A stretch of DNA of 64,000 nucleotides from a virus, in IMG/VR virus record IMGVR_UViG_3300045684_000009, positions 62,001 through 126,000 of that record, one strand, 5' to 3'. Position 1 is the first letter of the stretch. Every line of letters starts with the position of its first letter. Made by a program: the position numbers and the translations under genes. This document shows positions 50,823 through 58,876 of the stretch, piece after piece. A model generated the notes under the pieces. It was not told the origin of the DNA. It saw only the letters and a list, made by a program, of their open reading frames with translations, and did not search any database.

Positions 50823-51284
50823 TTAATTGTTTTTCCAATTCCACCACATAATACCTAATCTTGGACCTCTATTAGTTTCAACTCCTAAAGACAAGTGTAA
50901 TCCACTCCAACATTGCCACCCAATGTCAATACCATAAGATATAGAAGTATCTGTATAAGTATCAACAGAAGCAATACTACCTGCTAAAGATATGGTAGGA
51001 TGTATCATGTGTCCAATACTTATTCTTCTACCGAAACCATTTAATTCATCATCAGATATAACACCAAGTGATAAATAAGTATCTCCATAACCTCCAATAA
51101 AGTTTAAATCATAATCAGCAAATGGATTTTCATTGTCAATTATTCTTCCTAAAGACACACCAATTTTAAATTGCGGTTCTTGTATAATTCTTGTTGGTGG
51201 TGGCATAGGCCCTCCACATGCATCTTCTTGTGCTACACCTAATAAGGGTAGTACACATAATAATAATATAATAATCCTTTTCAT
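50823..51284 (-). CDS. Exported beta-rich protein, 153 aa
   Basis: Signal peptide (MKRIIILLLCVLPLLGVAQ) followed by alternating strands (FKIGVSLGRII, LNFIGGYGDTYLSLGVI, RISIGHMIHPTISLAGSIAS, GIDIGWQCWSGLHLSLGVET). The pattern looks like a small outer-membrane beta barrel or its phage mimic. Could change the host surface. Confidence 0.5.
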   Translation of the reverse strand: MKRIIILLLCVLPLLGVAQEDACGGPMPPPTRIIQEPQFKIGVSLGRIIDNENPFADYDLNFIGGYGDTYLSLGVISDDELNGFGRRISIGHMIHPTISLAGSIASVDTYTDTSISYGIDIGWQCWSGLHLSLGVETNRGPRLGIMWWNWKNN

Positions 51285-51553
51285 GTTAATATTTTTAATC
51301 CTGTTTTTTTACGTAGAGTAGTATACCCTACTTTAAATTTCTTAAGTAATCTAGGCATGTCTTGAGGTTTGCGATTCAAATAAGATGCTGCGATATCGGG
51401 GTCGCCATTACTTCTTAACAATGCTTTTACAACATTCACACGAAGATTCACATTTAAGTTTAATCCTAATACTTTAGCTAACATTTCGTTAAGTTCATCT
51501 TCTAACAATAAAACATATACCGACTTATCCTGTTTAACTCCTTTTATTCTCAT
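51281..51553 (-). CDS. Putative small DNA-binding regulator, 90 aa
   Basis: The C-terminal half VVKALLRSNGDPDIAASYLNRKPQDMPRLLKKFKVGYTTLRKKTG resembles a Fis-type helix-turn-helix (the D-x-A-A-x-x-L-N-x-x step). Could bind the dispersed palindromes or operator sites, which is speculation. Confidence 0.45.
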   Translation of the reverse strand: MRIKGVKQDKSVYVLLLEDELNEMLAKVLGLNLNVNLRVNVVKALLRSNGDPDIAASYLNRKPQDMPRLLKKFKVGYTTLRKKTGLKILT

Positions 51554-51558
51554 TGTTT

Positions 51559-51693
51559 TTATTTGTTAAATAAATATTTTACTATTGCCACTAAACCCGA
51601 CATCACAACATGTATAATTACCGTAGCTGATAAAACATAAAACACAGTTCTAGCTGCACTTGTACCGTTTAATACTTCTATTATTTCAATCAT
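51559..51693 (-). CDS. Small membrane protein, 44 aa
   Basis: ATG-to-TAA frame in the gap with 5- and 6-base spacings to the neighbours. A hydrophobic middle (FYVLSATVIIHVVMSGLVAIVKY). Not recognised. Confidence 0.5.
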   Translation of the reverse strand: MIEIIEVLNGTSAARTVFYVLSATVIIHVVMSGLVAIVKYLFNK

Positions 51694-51699
51694 AATTGA

Positions 51700-51987
51700 T
51701 TATAAATGATTATTAATAACTTCAACAATCTTAGACAGTGTTGACAGTTTTATACTAAAGCGTTGTTGAACCAATCGTTTACTTTTGTACTCTTTTAATA
51801 ATTCAAAATCTTTATATAATTCAAAGTTACTAGTAAGAGTCCGTCTGCTAATAATTAACGCTGGATCCATTGTATCAGTCTTTGTGACTGTGAATTGTGT
51901 TTTACTAAGTTCGCCGAAGTTAGTTTTAGACTTCAAACTAAACGTAGGTGTAAGAAACCGTATTACTTCTGTGATATCGTTATTCAT
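51700..51987 (-). CDS. Hypothetical protein, 95 aa
   Basis: Not recognised. Beta-rich, basic (KLSTLSKIVEVINN). Preceded by a dispersed repeat copy (52017-52036) and a C9 tract. Confidence 0.55.
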   Translation of the reverse strand: MNNDITEVIRFLTPTFSLKSKTNFGELSKTQFTVTKTDTMDPALIISRRTLTSNFELYKDFELLKEYKSKRLVQQRFSIKLSTLSKIVEVINNHL

Positions 51988-52016
51988 AATATTTGAATTT
52001 TATAAATTAATAACCA

Positions 52017-52036
52017 AACCTTGGTCAACCGAAGTT
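52017..52036 (+). repeat. Dispersed palindromic repeat copy 10
   Basis: AACCTTGGTCAACCGAAGTT, intergenic upstream of the 95-aa gene and next to the C9 tract. Closest copy to the consensus. Confidence 0.9.
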
Positions 52037-52060
52037 GAGGGAGGGTCGAAACCCCCCCCC
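52037..52060. repeat. C9 homopolymer with G-rich complement
   Basis: GAGGGAGGG at 52037-52045 (allowing one base of flank) faces a run of nine Cs at 52052-52060, directly after a dispersed repeat copy in an 87-base intergenic gap. Can form a hairpin; the run length could vary between phage copies. Could also be an assembly artefact. Confidence 0.4.
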
Positions 52061-52074
52061 ATCTACAGAATTAG

Positions 52075-52206
52075 TTACCTATTAGTATAGGTGTTTCCGT
52101 GGTCATCTGTCACTTCTTTACCTTGGTTGGAGGTATAAGTGTTGTAAGACAACCATAAGAAAATTGCAGTAGCTAAAAGGCCACCAATTGATAAATACAA
52201 AACCAT
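52075..52206 (-). CDS. Small membrane protein, 43 aa
   Basis: ATG-to-TAA frame upstream of the gap. One transmembrane segment (LYLSIGGLLATAIFLWLSY) and a hydrophilic tail. A degenerate palindrome-like sequence (52120-52137) lies within. Lies next to the band-7 gene and may act with it. Confidence 0.55.
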   Translation of the reverse strand: MVLYLSIGGLLATAIFLWLSYNTYTSNQGKEVTDDHGNTYTNR

Positions 52207-52235
52207 AATTAGTTGTTTTTTAAAAAGTTAATAAA

Positions 52236-53537
52236 TTACTTACCACCGTTCATTTTGGCGATAAGCTCTAATGCTCTCTCCGCACCAAATACTTTCATCA
52301 AGTCAGATGAATTACCATCACTACCTCCCATAATAACTACTTGAGGTGTAGATGCTTTGGCGATGTTTGCAGACGTTACCTCAGCAATCTTAATCTGAAG
52401 TTCCATCTTCTGCTCTGGCGTAAGTCCTGCAGCAACTAATGCTCTGTTGGCAGCAGCTTGCGCTCTACCTTCTTGCTCAATCTTATCAGCAGTATATTTA
52501 GCTTGTTCAGCTTGCTCCTTAGCAACCAACTTAGCTTTACGTGCTTGAATGACTTCTCTTTGTTCTTCTGCCTCCTCAGTAGCCTTAACTTGTGCAATTT
52601 GTTCTCTACCTTTAACTTCGGCAGTCATCTCTTTCTGTTGAGCTGCTACCAATTCTTGTTTAGAGTTAGCTTCATCTGCAGCAAACTTAATCTTAGTCTG
52701 TAACTTAATGTAGATTTGATTATCATATTGAACATTATCTATAGACGCAAACGATGGTCTCATACCTATGTCGTTAATGTCCTTAATAGATTTCTTATTA
52801 CGTAGTACCCTACCTAGTGAATCAACTCTAGGTTCTACCTCAATATAAGTCTTAGATGTACCGTCTGTTTGAGTTCTACTCTTAGTTTTAGTAACTAACA
52901 ACACCTGCCCTAATGATAATTGATCTTGAAAGTATTCATTCAATTGTGATTGACCACCACTATAGTGATCTTCTGACGAAAGACGTTGGCAAGAATAACT
53001 AGCCGTCTGTCTTTGATACTGCATTAATGTAGTGGTTGCTAGATTACTTATATTACCGTAAGTATTATGCAACTTCAACATGGTAGGTTCATCCAGTGGT
53101 AAATCCCACTTAACCGTATGACTCAATTGAGCAGCATCTCCTTCTGAGAATGTTCCAGGATGTTCTGCCATCCAGTAGTCTGCTTCGGGTGACCTGTGGT
53201 CTTTAGGTGAAATCTGTAACGTAACGTTGTTAGGATAAGTAGTTACCTTCGAGAAGAAACCACTGTAGTAAAATCCTGGGCTAAACTTAGTGTACAGATC
53301 ACCACCAAATGTCTGCACTACTTGTCTTTCACCTGCATCATTAACAGAGAATGGATTACCCATCATTGCAACGAATGTCAAGATTAAGAACAACCATCTC
53401 ATTCTGTACACTTTTGAACCTATTAAGTCGTCCAAGTGTAAGTTATTTCCATCCTTGTCGTAACCTGTAGGTATTACCTTGGACGCGAACAATAGGATGG
53501 CCAATAAAAAGAATATAATTCCTAAAAATGTAATCAT
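52236..53537 (-). CDS. SPFH/band-7 (prohibitin-like) membrane protein
   Basis: 433 residues. Two N-terminal transmembrane segments (ITFLGIIFFLLAILLFASK and WLFLILTFVAMMG). A band-7 domain follows from about residue 65 (AGERQVVQTFGGDLYTKFSPGFYYSG). A long coiled coil of alternating Glu/Ala/Gln (about 290-370) leads to a short C-terminal part. Such scaffolds form membrane ring assemblies; phage versions may guard the membrane or inhibit host proteases, as prohibitin-like HflK/C do with FtsH. Exact role unknown. Confidence 0.75.
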   Translation of the reverse strand: MITFLGIIFFLLAILLFASKVIPTGYDKDGNNLHLDDLIGSKVYRMRWLFLILTFVAMMGNPFSVNDAGERQVVQTFGGDLYTKFSPGFYYSGFFSKVTTYPNNVTLQISPKDHRSPEADYWMAEHPGTFSEGDAAQLSHTVKWDLPLDEPTMLKLHNTYGNISNLATTTLMQYQRQTASYSCQRLSSEDHYSGGQSQLNEYFQDQLSLGQVLLVTKTKSRTQTDGTSKTYIEVEPRVDSLGRVLRNKKSIKDINDIGMRPSFASIDNVQYDNQIYIKLQTKIKFAADEANSKQELVAAQQKEMTAEVKGREQIAQVKATEEAEEQREVIQARKAKLVAKEQAEQAKYTADKIEQEGRAQAAANRALVAAGLTPEQKMELQIKIAEVTSANIAKASTPQVVIMGGSDGNSSDLMKVFGAERALELIAKMNGGK

Positions 53538-53555
53538 AAAAATTAATGTTTTTAG

Positions 53556-53819
53556 TTAAATAAATAAAGGACTGTTTGGGTCTTGATTTTCAATCATAGA
53601 TACCGTACCTTTCCCACCCATATGGTTAGGAGATACAGACCTACCTTGTTTTCCTTTTACTATAGGTAGTTGTTTCCAACTGTCAAAACGCCACGCAATA
53701 TTTCTATCTTCGTGCGGTTGTTGAAAATGCATTCTCCCCCACGCAACAAATGGATTAAACGTGGGGGATTGAGCAATTATTAATGTCAATCTGTCGAATA
53801 AATTTAGTGTTTTAGTCAT
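53556..53819 (-). CDS. Hypothetical protein, 87 aa
   Basis: Not recognised. Aromatic-rich (TFNPFVAWGRMHFQQPHEDRNIAWRF). Directly downstream of two tiny frames. Confidence 0.55.
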   Translation of the reverse strand: MTKTLNLFDRLTLIIAQSPTFNPFVAWGRMHFQQPHEDRNIAWRFDSWKQLPIVKGKQGRSVSPNHMGGKGTVSMIENQDPNSPLFI

Positions 53820-53834
53820 GTTTAATATTTTTGT

Positions 53835-53975
53835 TTAGAGAAACTCCTCTTCAGGAATATTAAAATCATTATCATTATCAGAATCATTCTTCCAATCTTT
53901 GTACTTAGAATACACCCACTCATATATTTGAGCAAGTGTAAATAAGGAGGCTAGTAACGCGAGTAATCTATGCAT
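53835..53975 (-). CDS. Small protein with acidic tail, 46 aa
   Basis: ATG-to-TAA frame in a 230-base gap. Hydrophobic N-terminal helix (LLALLASLFTLAQIYEWVY) and very acidic end (NDSDNDNDFNIPEEEF). Could be membrane-associated. Confidence 0.5.
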   Translation of the reverse strand: MHRLLALLASLFTLAQIYEWVYSKYKDWKNDSDNDNDFNIPEEEFL

Positions 53976-53984
53976 GATTCTGTT

Positions 53985-54056
53985 TTAGCGTGAATAATGA
54001 GTAGGCTCAACTAAAGCCCACACTTGATAATATCTTCTTCTGAACATTCTTCTCAT
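53985..54056 (-). CDS. Tiny basic protein, 23 aa
   Basis: A 23-codon frame whose ATG overlaps the upstream stop as ATGA; sequence starts MRRMFRRRYYQVW. Coupling to the upstream gene favours translation, but the shortness makes it uncertain. Confidence 0.3.
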   Translation of the reverse strand: MRRMFRRRYYQVWALVEPTHYSR

Positions 54057-54424
54057 TTAAGTAGTTTTTCTAATGATTTAATATCCAACTCTTTCAGTGA
54101 GGCTTCTTTCTTTTCTTGAATCAAAGATAATATCTTTTGATTATGGGCTTTTACTCCCGATTGAGCCATCGCAGTCTCTTTCTCTTCCACCAAAGTGTTA
54201 AGAACAGCTAGTACAATGTCGAACTGTAACTTAATGGTTTTATCCTTTGTACTCTTTTTAGACAGATAAGACTTACCTTTAGAATCATCGTATGACTTAG
54301 CTAACCCTACAGCCAATTCATCTAAATCCCCTAAAGACAAGTCCCAAAGCTGATCTAACGACAGTAAACCTTTAGTGGTTGGGAATTTTAGCTTCAACCT
54401 AGAAGCCTTCATAAAATCTGACAT
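54053..54424 (-). CDS. Hypothetical basic helical protein, 123 aa
   Basis: Not recognised. Helical, rich in Lys and Leu (DKTIKLQFDIVLAVLNTLVEEKETAM...EKKEASLKELDIKSLEKLL). Lies just downstream of the large 705-residue gene. Confidence 0.6.
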   Translation of the reverse strand: MSDFMKASRLKLKFPTTKGLLSLDQLWDLSLGDLDELAVGLAKSYDDSKGKSYLSKKSTKDKTIKLQFDIVLAVLNTLVEEKETAMAQSGVKAHNQKILSLIQEKKEASLKELDIKSLEKLLK

Positions 54425-54445
54425 ATTTGTTGTTTTAAATGTTAA

Positions 54446-56563
54446 TTAAAATTTAATCTTAAGCATTCTTTTGTGAGACCCTTGTACTTTTACAAGCACT
54501 TCATCTCTTACTGTGGCGTTAAAGCCTAAACCTGATAATTGGTCACCGTTTGTAGGTTCTATCATACAAGTATTACCCAACACCTCCAATACTTTCCTAT
54601 GTTTTCTTAATTCAGGTATTAAGTCTACATTGTGAAATGATCGTATTGACGCAGGAGTTTTACATCCTTCCAACATAAATAGATAATTCTTATTTCCTAC
54701 TTCATTCTCACCCCAATGATTAGGGCTTAAACACATTAGGTTTACTTTGTGGAAGTTATTACTGTCCAAACCGTATATGTTTTTAGATGTTGAGGTGTGA
54801 GGAAGTTTGTGAGTTATATCGACCATCCTCCCGTCTTTAATATTAACTCTTGCTATTTCAGTATCTTTCATCACTGAACCTTCAACTCTATAGTTGAACG
54901 TATCGTTGTCCATCTCTATTTCGGCATTAAAACCTGTGTTTCTACCTTTGTCGTAATTCTTCACCCAAAACTTATACTCTCCATCTTTCATCTTAGATCG
55001 GTCTGACCAAGTGATATTTTCAACTCCTAATTTTGTAGGTCGAATCATATCCACATCTAGATTACCAGTCATGCTCGTTTTATCTCTACCTCTATATCTA
55101 GAGAAAGAAATGTGACTACCGTTAGGTTCTTGTGCATGTACGTCAAAGTCACATCGACTTCTTCCATCTTCATTCCAAGATATGCTACATCTTAATACTC
55201 CATCAACCTTACCCCCAGCTGCTTTGACTGCTGTTTTAATTTCACTCTTTCCCGCCAAATTACCGTTGAACGTTTGAGAATAGTTATTTGAATAATTGAA
55301 TATAGGTTTAGAACCTTGGTCAACAGAGGTTGTCAACGTCATCATGTTTGCTGCATGTTGGTTCTCTAAGAACACTTCTAATGAGGTAGCAGAAGGTAAT
55401 ACAGTTTCCATGAACTTATTTATAGATATCTCTTCAACATTCTCGAACTCATTTCTACTATGTCTACTTTTCTTTGTAGTTGTCACTCCATCAAATATAG
55501 ATGCAGTTTTTATAACGCCGTCTCCTGAATTAACATGTAGAATTTCACTAATGTCTATGTCAGATAGTGTGGCGTATCTTCTATTAAAAGAACTTTCGTA
55601 TCCGTTTTCATCCACATATTTCTTAGCAGCCTCAACTTGCTTCTTAGTTATAGGTGCTGATGCTTTCATGTAATTGACGGGGTCTACTCTTTTATTCCAA
55701 TTCAAGCAAGCTTTATTTATATCCTCACCTTGAGATAACTCGACACATAGAACACCTATTAGTTCATTTCTAAACTTAGCAATGTTTAAATCTCTAGACT
55801 TGACCCAACACCAATTTGGTTGATACTTTTTAGCCAACTCATCATATTCAGTTTTGAACTCAACCATAGTCTCAATTTTACTAAGTTGAGATTCAGCATT
55901 CAGTAAAGAACCTTGATTGATAAGGTCTTTAACTAAGATAAACGTGTCTAGGGATATTTCCTCCATAGCTCGTTGAAACACTTCCATGTTGGTTCGATGA
56001 TGTGCCATAAGCGACTCTACAGATGACCCCGACATATCTACGAATTGTTTGGGGATATCTAAAAAGAAGTGGTCAAAGGTTCTGATTTCTCCTTCTTTCA
56101 CTACACCGTACAGTTCAGCTTCATCTTTTGTATACCTTTTATGATTGTCTTTCACTCCAAGTCTGAAAACCTTTTGAGTTCTTTTACAAGCCTCGTAAGG
56201 TAGACTTTTTAACTCATCAAATGTTTCAAGAAATACATTTTCAATCTTAGAAGCTTTAATCTTCTTGGATATAGCTTTCATAGATTTAGAATACTCATCA
56301 GATGCGTCTACATCAAATAAGCTAATAAGATTTCCATCATCGTCTATAGCAACTATATTACCATATCTACGTATGAAGTTTTTACAATGATTACAATTGT
56401 GTACTGTAGATTGAGGATCTCTAAATACAGGATCATTCTTTTTCAAGAACGATTTAAGGTACAAATCCCACACAGCTCTCCCAGTCATTGTTACTCGGAA
56501 AAGTTGTCTATCAACCATGTTCTGTTGAAAATGTTGCTGAATTAAATTATTTAATGTTTTCAT
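54446..56563 (-). CDS. Large hypothetical protein with C-terminal beta domain, 705 aa
   Basis: Helical N-terminal ~400 residues with two CxxC pairs (HNCNHCKNF and near ACKRTQ). The C-terminal domain from about residue 450 has the strand pattern LRCSISWNEDGRSRCDFDVHAQEP and NLDVDMIRP...VENITW...YKFWVKNYDKGRNTGFNAEIEM, similar to a domain of YfaP/DUF2135-like proteins by memory. Such domains occur in large envelope or virion proteins. A dispersed repeat copy sits at 55312-55331 within the linker. Function unknown. Confidence 0.6.
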   Translation of the reverse strand: MKTLNNLIQQHFQQNMVDRQLFRVTMTGRAVWDLYLKSFLKKNDPVFRDPQSTVHNCNHCKNFIRRYGNIVAIDDDGNLISLFDVDASDEYSKSMKAISKKIKASKIENVFLETFDELKSLPYEACKRTQKVFRLGVKDNHKRYTKDEAELYGVVKEGEIRTFDHFFLDIPKQFVDMSGSSVESLMAHHRTNMEVFQRAMEEISLDTFILVKDLINQGSLLNAESQLSKIETMVEFKTEYDELAKKYQPNWCWVKSRDLNIAKFRNELIGVLCVELSQGEDINKACLNWNKRVDPVNYMKASAPITKKQVEAAKKYVDENGYESSFNRRYATLSDIDISEILHVNSGDGVIKTASIFDGVTTTKKSRHSRNEFENVEEISINKFMETVLPSATSLEVFLENQHAANMMTLTTSVDQGSKPIFNYSNNYSQTFNGNLAGKSEIKTAVKAAGGKVDGVLRCSISWNEDGRSRCDFDVHAQEPNGSHISFSRYRGRDKTSMTGNLDVDMIRPTKLGVENITWSDRSKMKDGEYKFWVKNYDKGRNTGFNAEIEMDNDTFNYRVEGSVMKDTEIARVNIKDGRMVDITHKLPHTSTSKNIYGLDSNNFHKVNLMCLSPNHWGENEVGNKNYLFMLEGCKTPASIRSFHNVDLIPELRKHRKVLEVLGNTCMIEPTNGDQLSGLGFNATVRDEVLVKVQGSHKRMLKIKF
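55312..55331 (+). repeat. Dispersed palindromic repeat copy 11
   Basis: AACCTTGGTCAACAGAGGTT, inside the 705-aa gene (encodes TSVDQGSK). Confidence 0.9.
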
Positions 56564-56600
56564 ATGATATATTAATTATAAGTTTTAATTAAAGTTGGTG

Positions 56601-56954
56601 TTATATCCTAAACACATTTACTACAAAATAATCAGTATCACCTTGGCAAACACCCGTCATGTAGTTCTGTTTATATACCACTTTAATCTTATGACCACCC
56701 ATAGTAGACAATGAGTCTATAACAGAAGGGTCAGTCACAGTAAAGTTAAACTGAGTACCTGCGGTATCACCCGTTTGTAAAGTTCCTTCCCAAGTTTTAC
56801 ATAGGAATCCTTTGTTAGAGAATTTAACAAGTTCTCCTATTCGTTCTCCTTCTGAGAATCCTCCAATACTTATGAAGACTTTACTAACCATAAATGCCGA
56901 CATTATTATCAATGCACTTATCACTAGTTTTGAAAATACAGTTAAACGTTTCAT
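56601..56954 (-). CDS. Membrane-anchored hypothetical protein, 117 aa
   Basis: N-terminal hydrophobic segment (LVISALIIMSAFMVSKVFISIGG) and beta-rich exterior part (GFLCKTWEGTLQTGDTAGTQFNFTVTD). A conserved-looking family in marine phages by pattern, role unknown. Confidence 0.55.
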   Translation of the reverse strand: MKRLTVFSKLVISALIIMSAFMVSKVFISIGGFSEGERIGELVKFSNKGFLCKTWEGTLQTGDTAGTQFNFTVTDPSVIDSLSTMGGHKIKVVYKQNYMTGVCQGDTDYFVVNVFRI

Positions 56955-56965
56955 GTTTTATTTAT

Positions 56966-57307
56966 TTATGTGAAATAATAATTATAAGATTCGATTAAGA
57001 TAACTAAGTGTAATATTTGATCTAACGCTGTCCAATTTATCATGGCTCTTTCAGTTTCACCCGAAGGTAAATACCAATCTATTACGCCGTGGGATATTAC
57101 GTTTATAAGTAAGAATACACATGTGTCTGTAGCATTATTACCCATAATTAACATAGCTGCACATATTATACCAATATATGAATAAACGTCCGCAACAATA
57201 TGTCCAAACAACGTCCGCACATTACTCTTCTTACTTTTAGCAGTCTCTCTAGATTGTAAAACCCAATCTCCTATGAAGTGTAAAGTTATTATAATTGAAT
57301 ATATCAT
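56966..57307 (-). CDS. DUF3307-like membrane protein, 113 aa
   Basis: LHFIGDWVLQSRETAKSKKSN...LFGHIVADVYSY and ISHGVIDWYLP are the landmarks of DUF3307 membrane proteins. Three hydrophobic helices. Function unknown. Confidence 0.65.
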   Translation of the reverse strand: MIYSIIITLHFIGDWVLQSRETAKSKKSNVRTLFGHIVADVYSYIGIICAAMLIMGNNATDTCVFLLINVISHGVIDWYLPSGETERAMINWTALDQILHLVILIESYNYYFT

Positions 57308-57318
57308 ATTGTTTAAAT

Positions 57319-57741
57319 TTAAACGGTTGGCTCAACAACCTTATTAGGAAATACAGCATCACCATGAAATGACAATTCGATATTGTATTTTCTAAATAGT
57401 TCAATCAACTTTTGTTCTCGTTCTTCGATTGTAATAAAACAATCGTCGTTAATATCCATCGCTCTTTTTGATAACTCAGTATTCTCCCAAATACCTGATT
57501 CTTCGTCTTGTATTGTAAGAATATCTATAGTTTCACCTACAACCATAGGCTCAGGAGACCCCCCAACGTTAACCCCTTCTGAGACACATATCTGACCTAA
57601 ACAACACATAAATCCCTCATCGTTACATAAAACAGTCTCACCTCTACCTACCACATTTACATTTAAAATAAATTCAGAAAGCTCAAATTCGTCTCCACCA
57701 CTTCTCCATTTACTTCTGTCAATTTCGTATGCTTTTTTCAT
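57319..57741 (-). CDS. Hypothetical protein, 140 aa
   Basis: Not recognised. Acidic, Cys-rich core (TVLCNDEGFMCCLGQICVSEG). Preceded by dispersed repeat copy 57761-57780 which lies in the short gap before its start. Confidence 0.6.
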   Translation of the reverse strand: MKKAYEIDRSKWRSGGDEFELSEFILNVNVVGRGETVLCNDEGFMCCLGQICVSEGVNVGGSPEPMVVGETIDILTIQDEESGIWENTELSKRAMDINDDCFITIEEREQKLIELFRKYNIELSFHGDAVFPNKVVEPTV

Positions 57742-57760
57742 GTTAATTTGTTTTTATATA

Positions 57761-57780
57761 AACCTCTGTTAGCCGAGGTT
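57761..57780 (-). repeat. Dispersed palindromic repeat copy 12
   Basis: AACCTCGGCTAACAGAGGTT on the minus strand, in the gap between the primase stop and the 140-aa gene start. Confidence 0.8.
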
Positions 57781-58775
57781 TAATATTGATTAATGAATGA
57801 GTTTAATTGATATATAATGTTTGTCATATTACCATCGCAGAACTTCCATTCCTCTGTTATATCCTTAGTAGTATCCCCAGTAAATCTGAAGTTTATAGTA
57901 GGTATTTCGAGGCGTGTTTCAATCTTGCTTGCGATTCTCTGACCCGTTTGATGTTCGTTGTGGTCGGTGTCTCCTATATATATGATGTTTGGGAATCTTG
58001 ACTTTAATTCATCCCACCGCAATAGTAATTGTTTAATTGAACTTTCAGAAGGGTTATATACGCAAGGATATTTCTCTTTCAATACGTGCTTAAAGAATAC
58101 CATCATATCTTTTTTACCTGAATTGATGAATAAGTATTTGGCGGACTTAGGAAGGTTTCTATAATTACCTAACTCAAATATCCCACCACTTCTCCACTTA
58201 CGCTCATGCTTTTTATGCATAGGTGAGTACATCTTCCAACCTATCCTACTTCCATAGTCATCATAATATTCAAATACGAACTTAGGTTGTTCATCTTTCT
58301 TCCACTCAATCTCAAAGTTAGAGTAACTTATAGACTCTAGTGATTTGATATCATTTATAACCATATCAGAGGTGGTCATACCTGCTTCTTTCATCCACCA
58401 ATTTATCTCAGCATTTGTATAATCAATAGATGTTATAACATTGGCGGGGGATGATTTCTTAACAATAGGTTTTAAATCAGTCAAGTTATGCTCAGTTTGA
58501 ATTCTACCTTTTAATATTTGTTGAATGTGGTGGTGGGTAAGACGAAGTGTTAAATCCTCCATCTCTCTCACAAATGTTATCACATTTCCCGACCTATCCA
58601 ATTCATTCCTCTTACACCACAATATAGAATCACCATCATCTGTGGGGAATAGTAAGAAACTAGGGTTGTGTTCTGTTTGGTGGGGAAAAGGACACCTGAT
58701 AGAACAAGGTAAACTAAAGTCACCTATATAGTGAGAATAAACTTGGTATTGTTGATTAAAAGATAGTTTCATCAT
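57780..58775 (-). CDS. DNA primase, DnaG-like with Toprim domain
   Basis: 331 residues. N-terminal zinc-type remnant CSIRCPFPHQTEHNPSFLLFP near 22-42, similar to the CHC2 zinc-binding step. Then a domain leading to the Toprim site: FINSGKKDMMVFFKH near 216 and YIGDTDHNEHQTGQRIASK near 272 (D-x-D). Makes RNA primers for the phage polymerase. The end of the gene (57780) is the last base of a dispersed repeat copy. Transcribed from the promoter-like sequence at 58821-58851. Confidence 0.75.
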   Translation of the reverse strand: MMKLSFNQQYQVYSHYIGDFSLPCSIRCPFPHQTEHNPSFLLFPTDDGDSILWCKRNELDRSGNVITFVREMEDLTLRLTHHHIQQILKGRIQTEHNLTDLKPIVKKSSPANVITSIDYTNAEINWWMKEAGMTTSDMVINDIKSLESISYSNFEIEWKKDEQPKFVFEYYDDYGSRIGWKMYSPMHKKHERKWRSGGIFELGNYRNLPKSAKYLFINSGKKDMMVFFKHVLKEKYPCVYNPSESSIKQLLLRWDELKSRFPNIIYIGDTDHNEHQTGQRIASKIETRLEIPTINFRFTGDTTKDITEEWKFCDGNMTNIIYQLNSFINQY

Positions 58776-58820
58776 TATTGTTTAATAGTGTGTTAAAAAG
58801 CATTAGTTCTTACGTTTTAG

Positions 58821-58851
58821 TGAAGGTACAAAAAATAAGGTAAACTTGCAA
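58821..58851 (-). promoter_or_regulatory. Promoter upstream of the primase gene
   Basis: On the minus strand TTGC (58848-58851), 19 bp, TACCTTCA (58821-58828). It shares the GTTGCAA...TACCTT stretch with the promoter at 39037-39067. The 101-base gap 58776-58876 holds no gene. Confidence 0.55.
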
Positions 58852-58876
58852 CTTTTTAACACACTTTAACATTTAT

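Noticed and set aside
52120-52137. Palindrome copy TACCTTGGTTGGAGGTAT
   Set aside because: Keeps the arms but lacks the centre. It may be a deleted copy, yet is too short to count safely.
58841-58852. Rightward promoter TAAACTTGCAAC in the gap before the primase
   Set aside because: All genes on both sides run leftward. The sequence is explained as the reverse of the -33 box of the leftward promoter.
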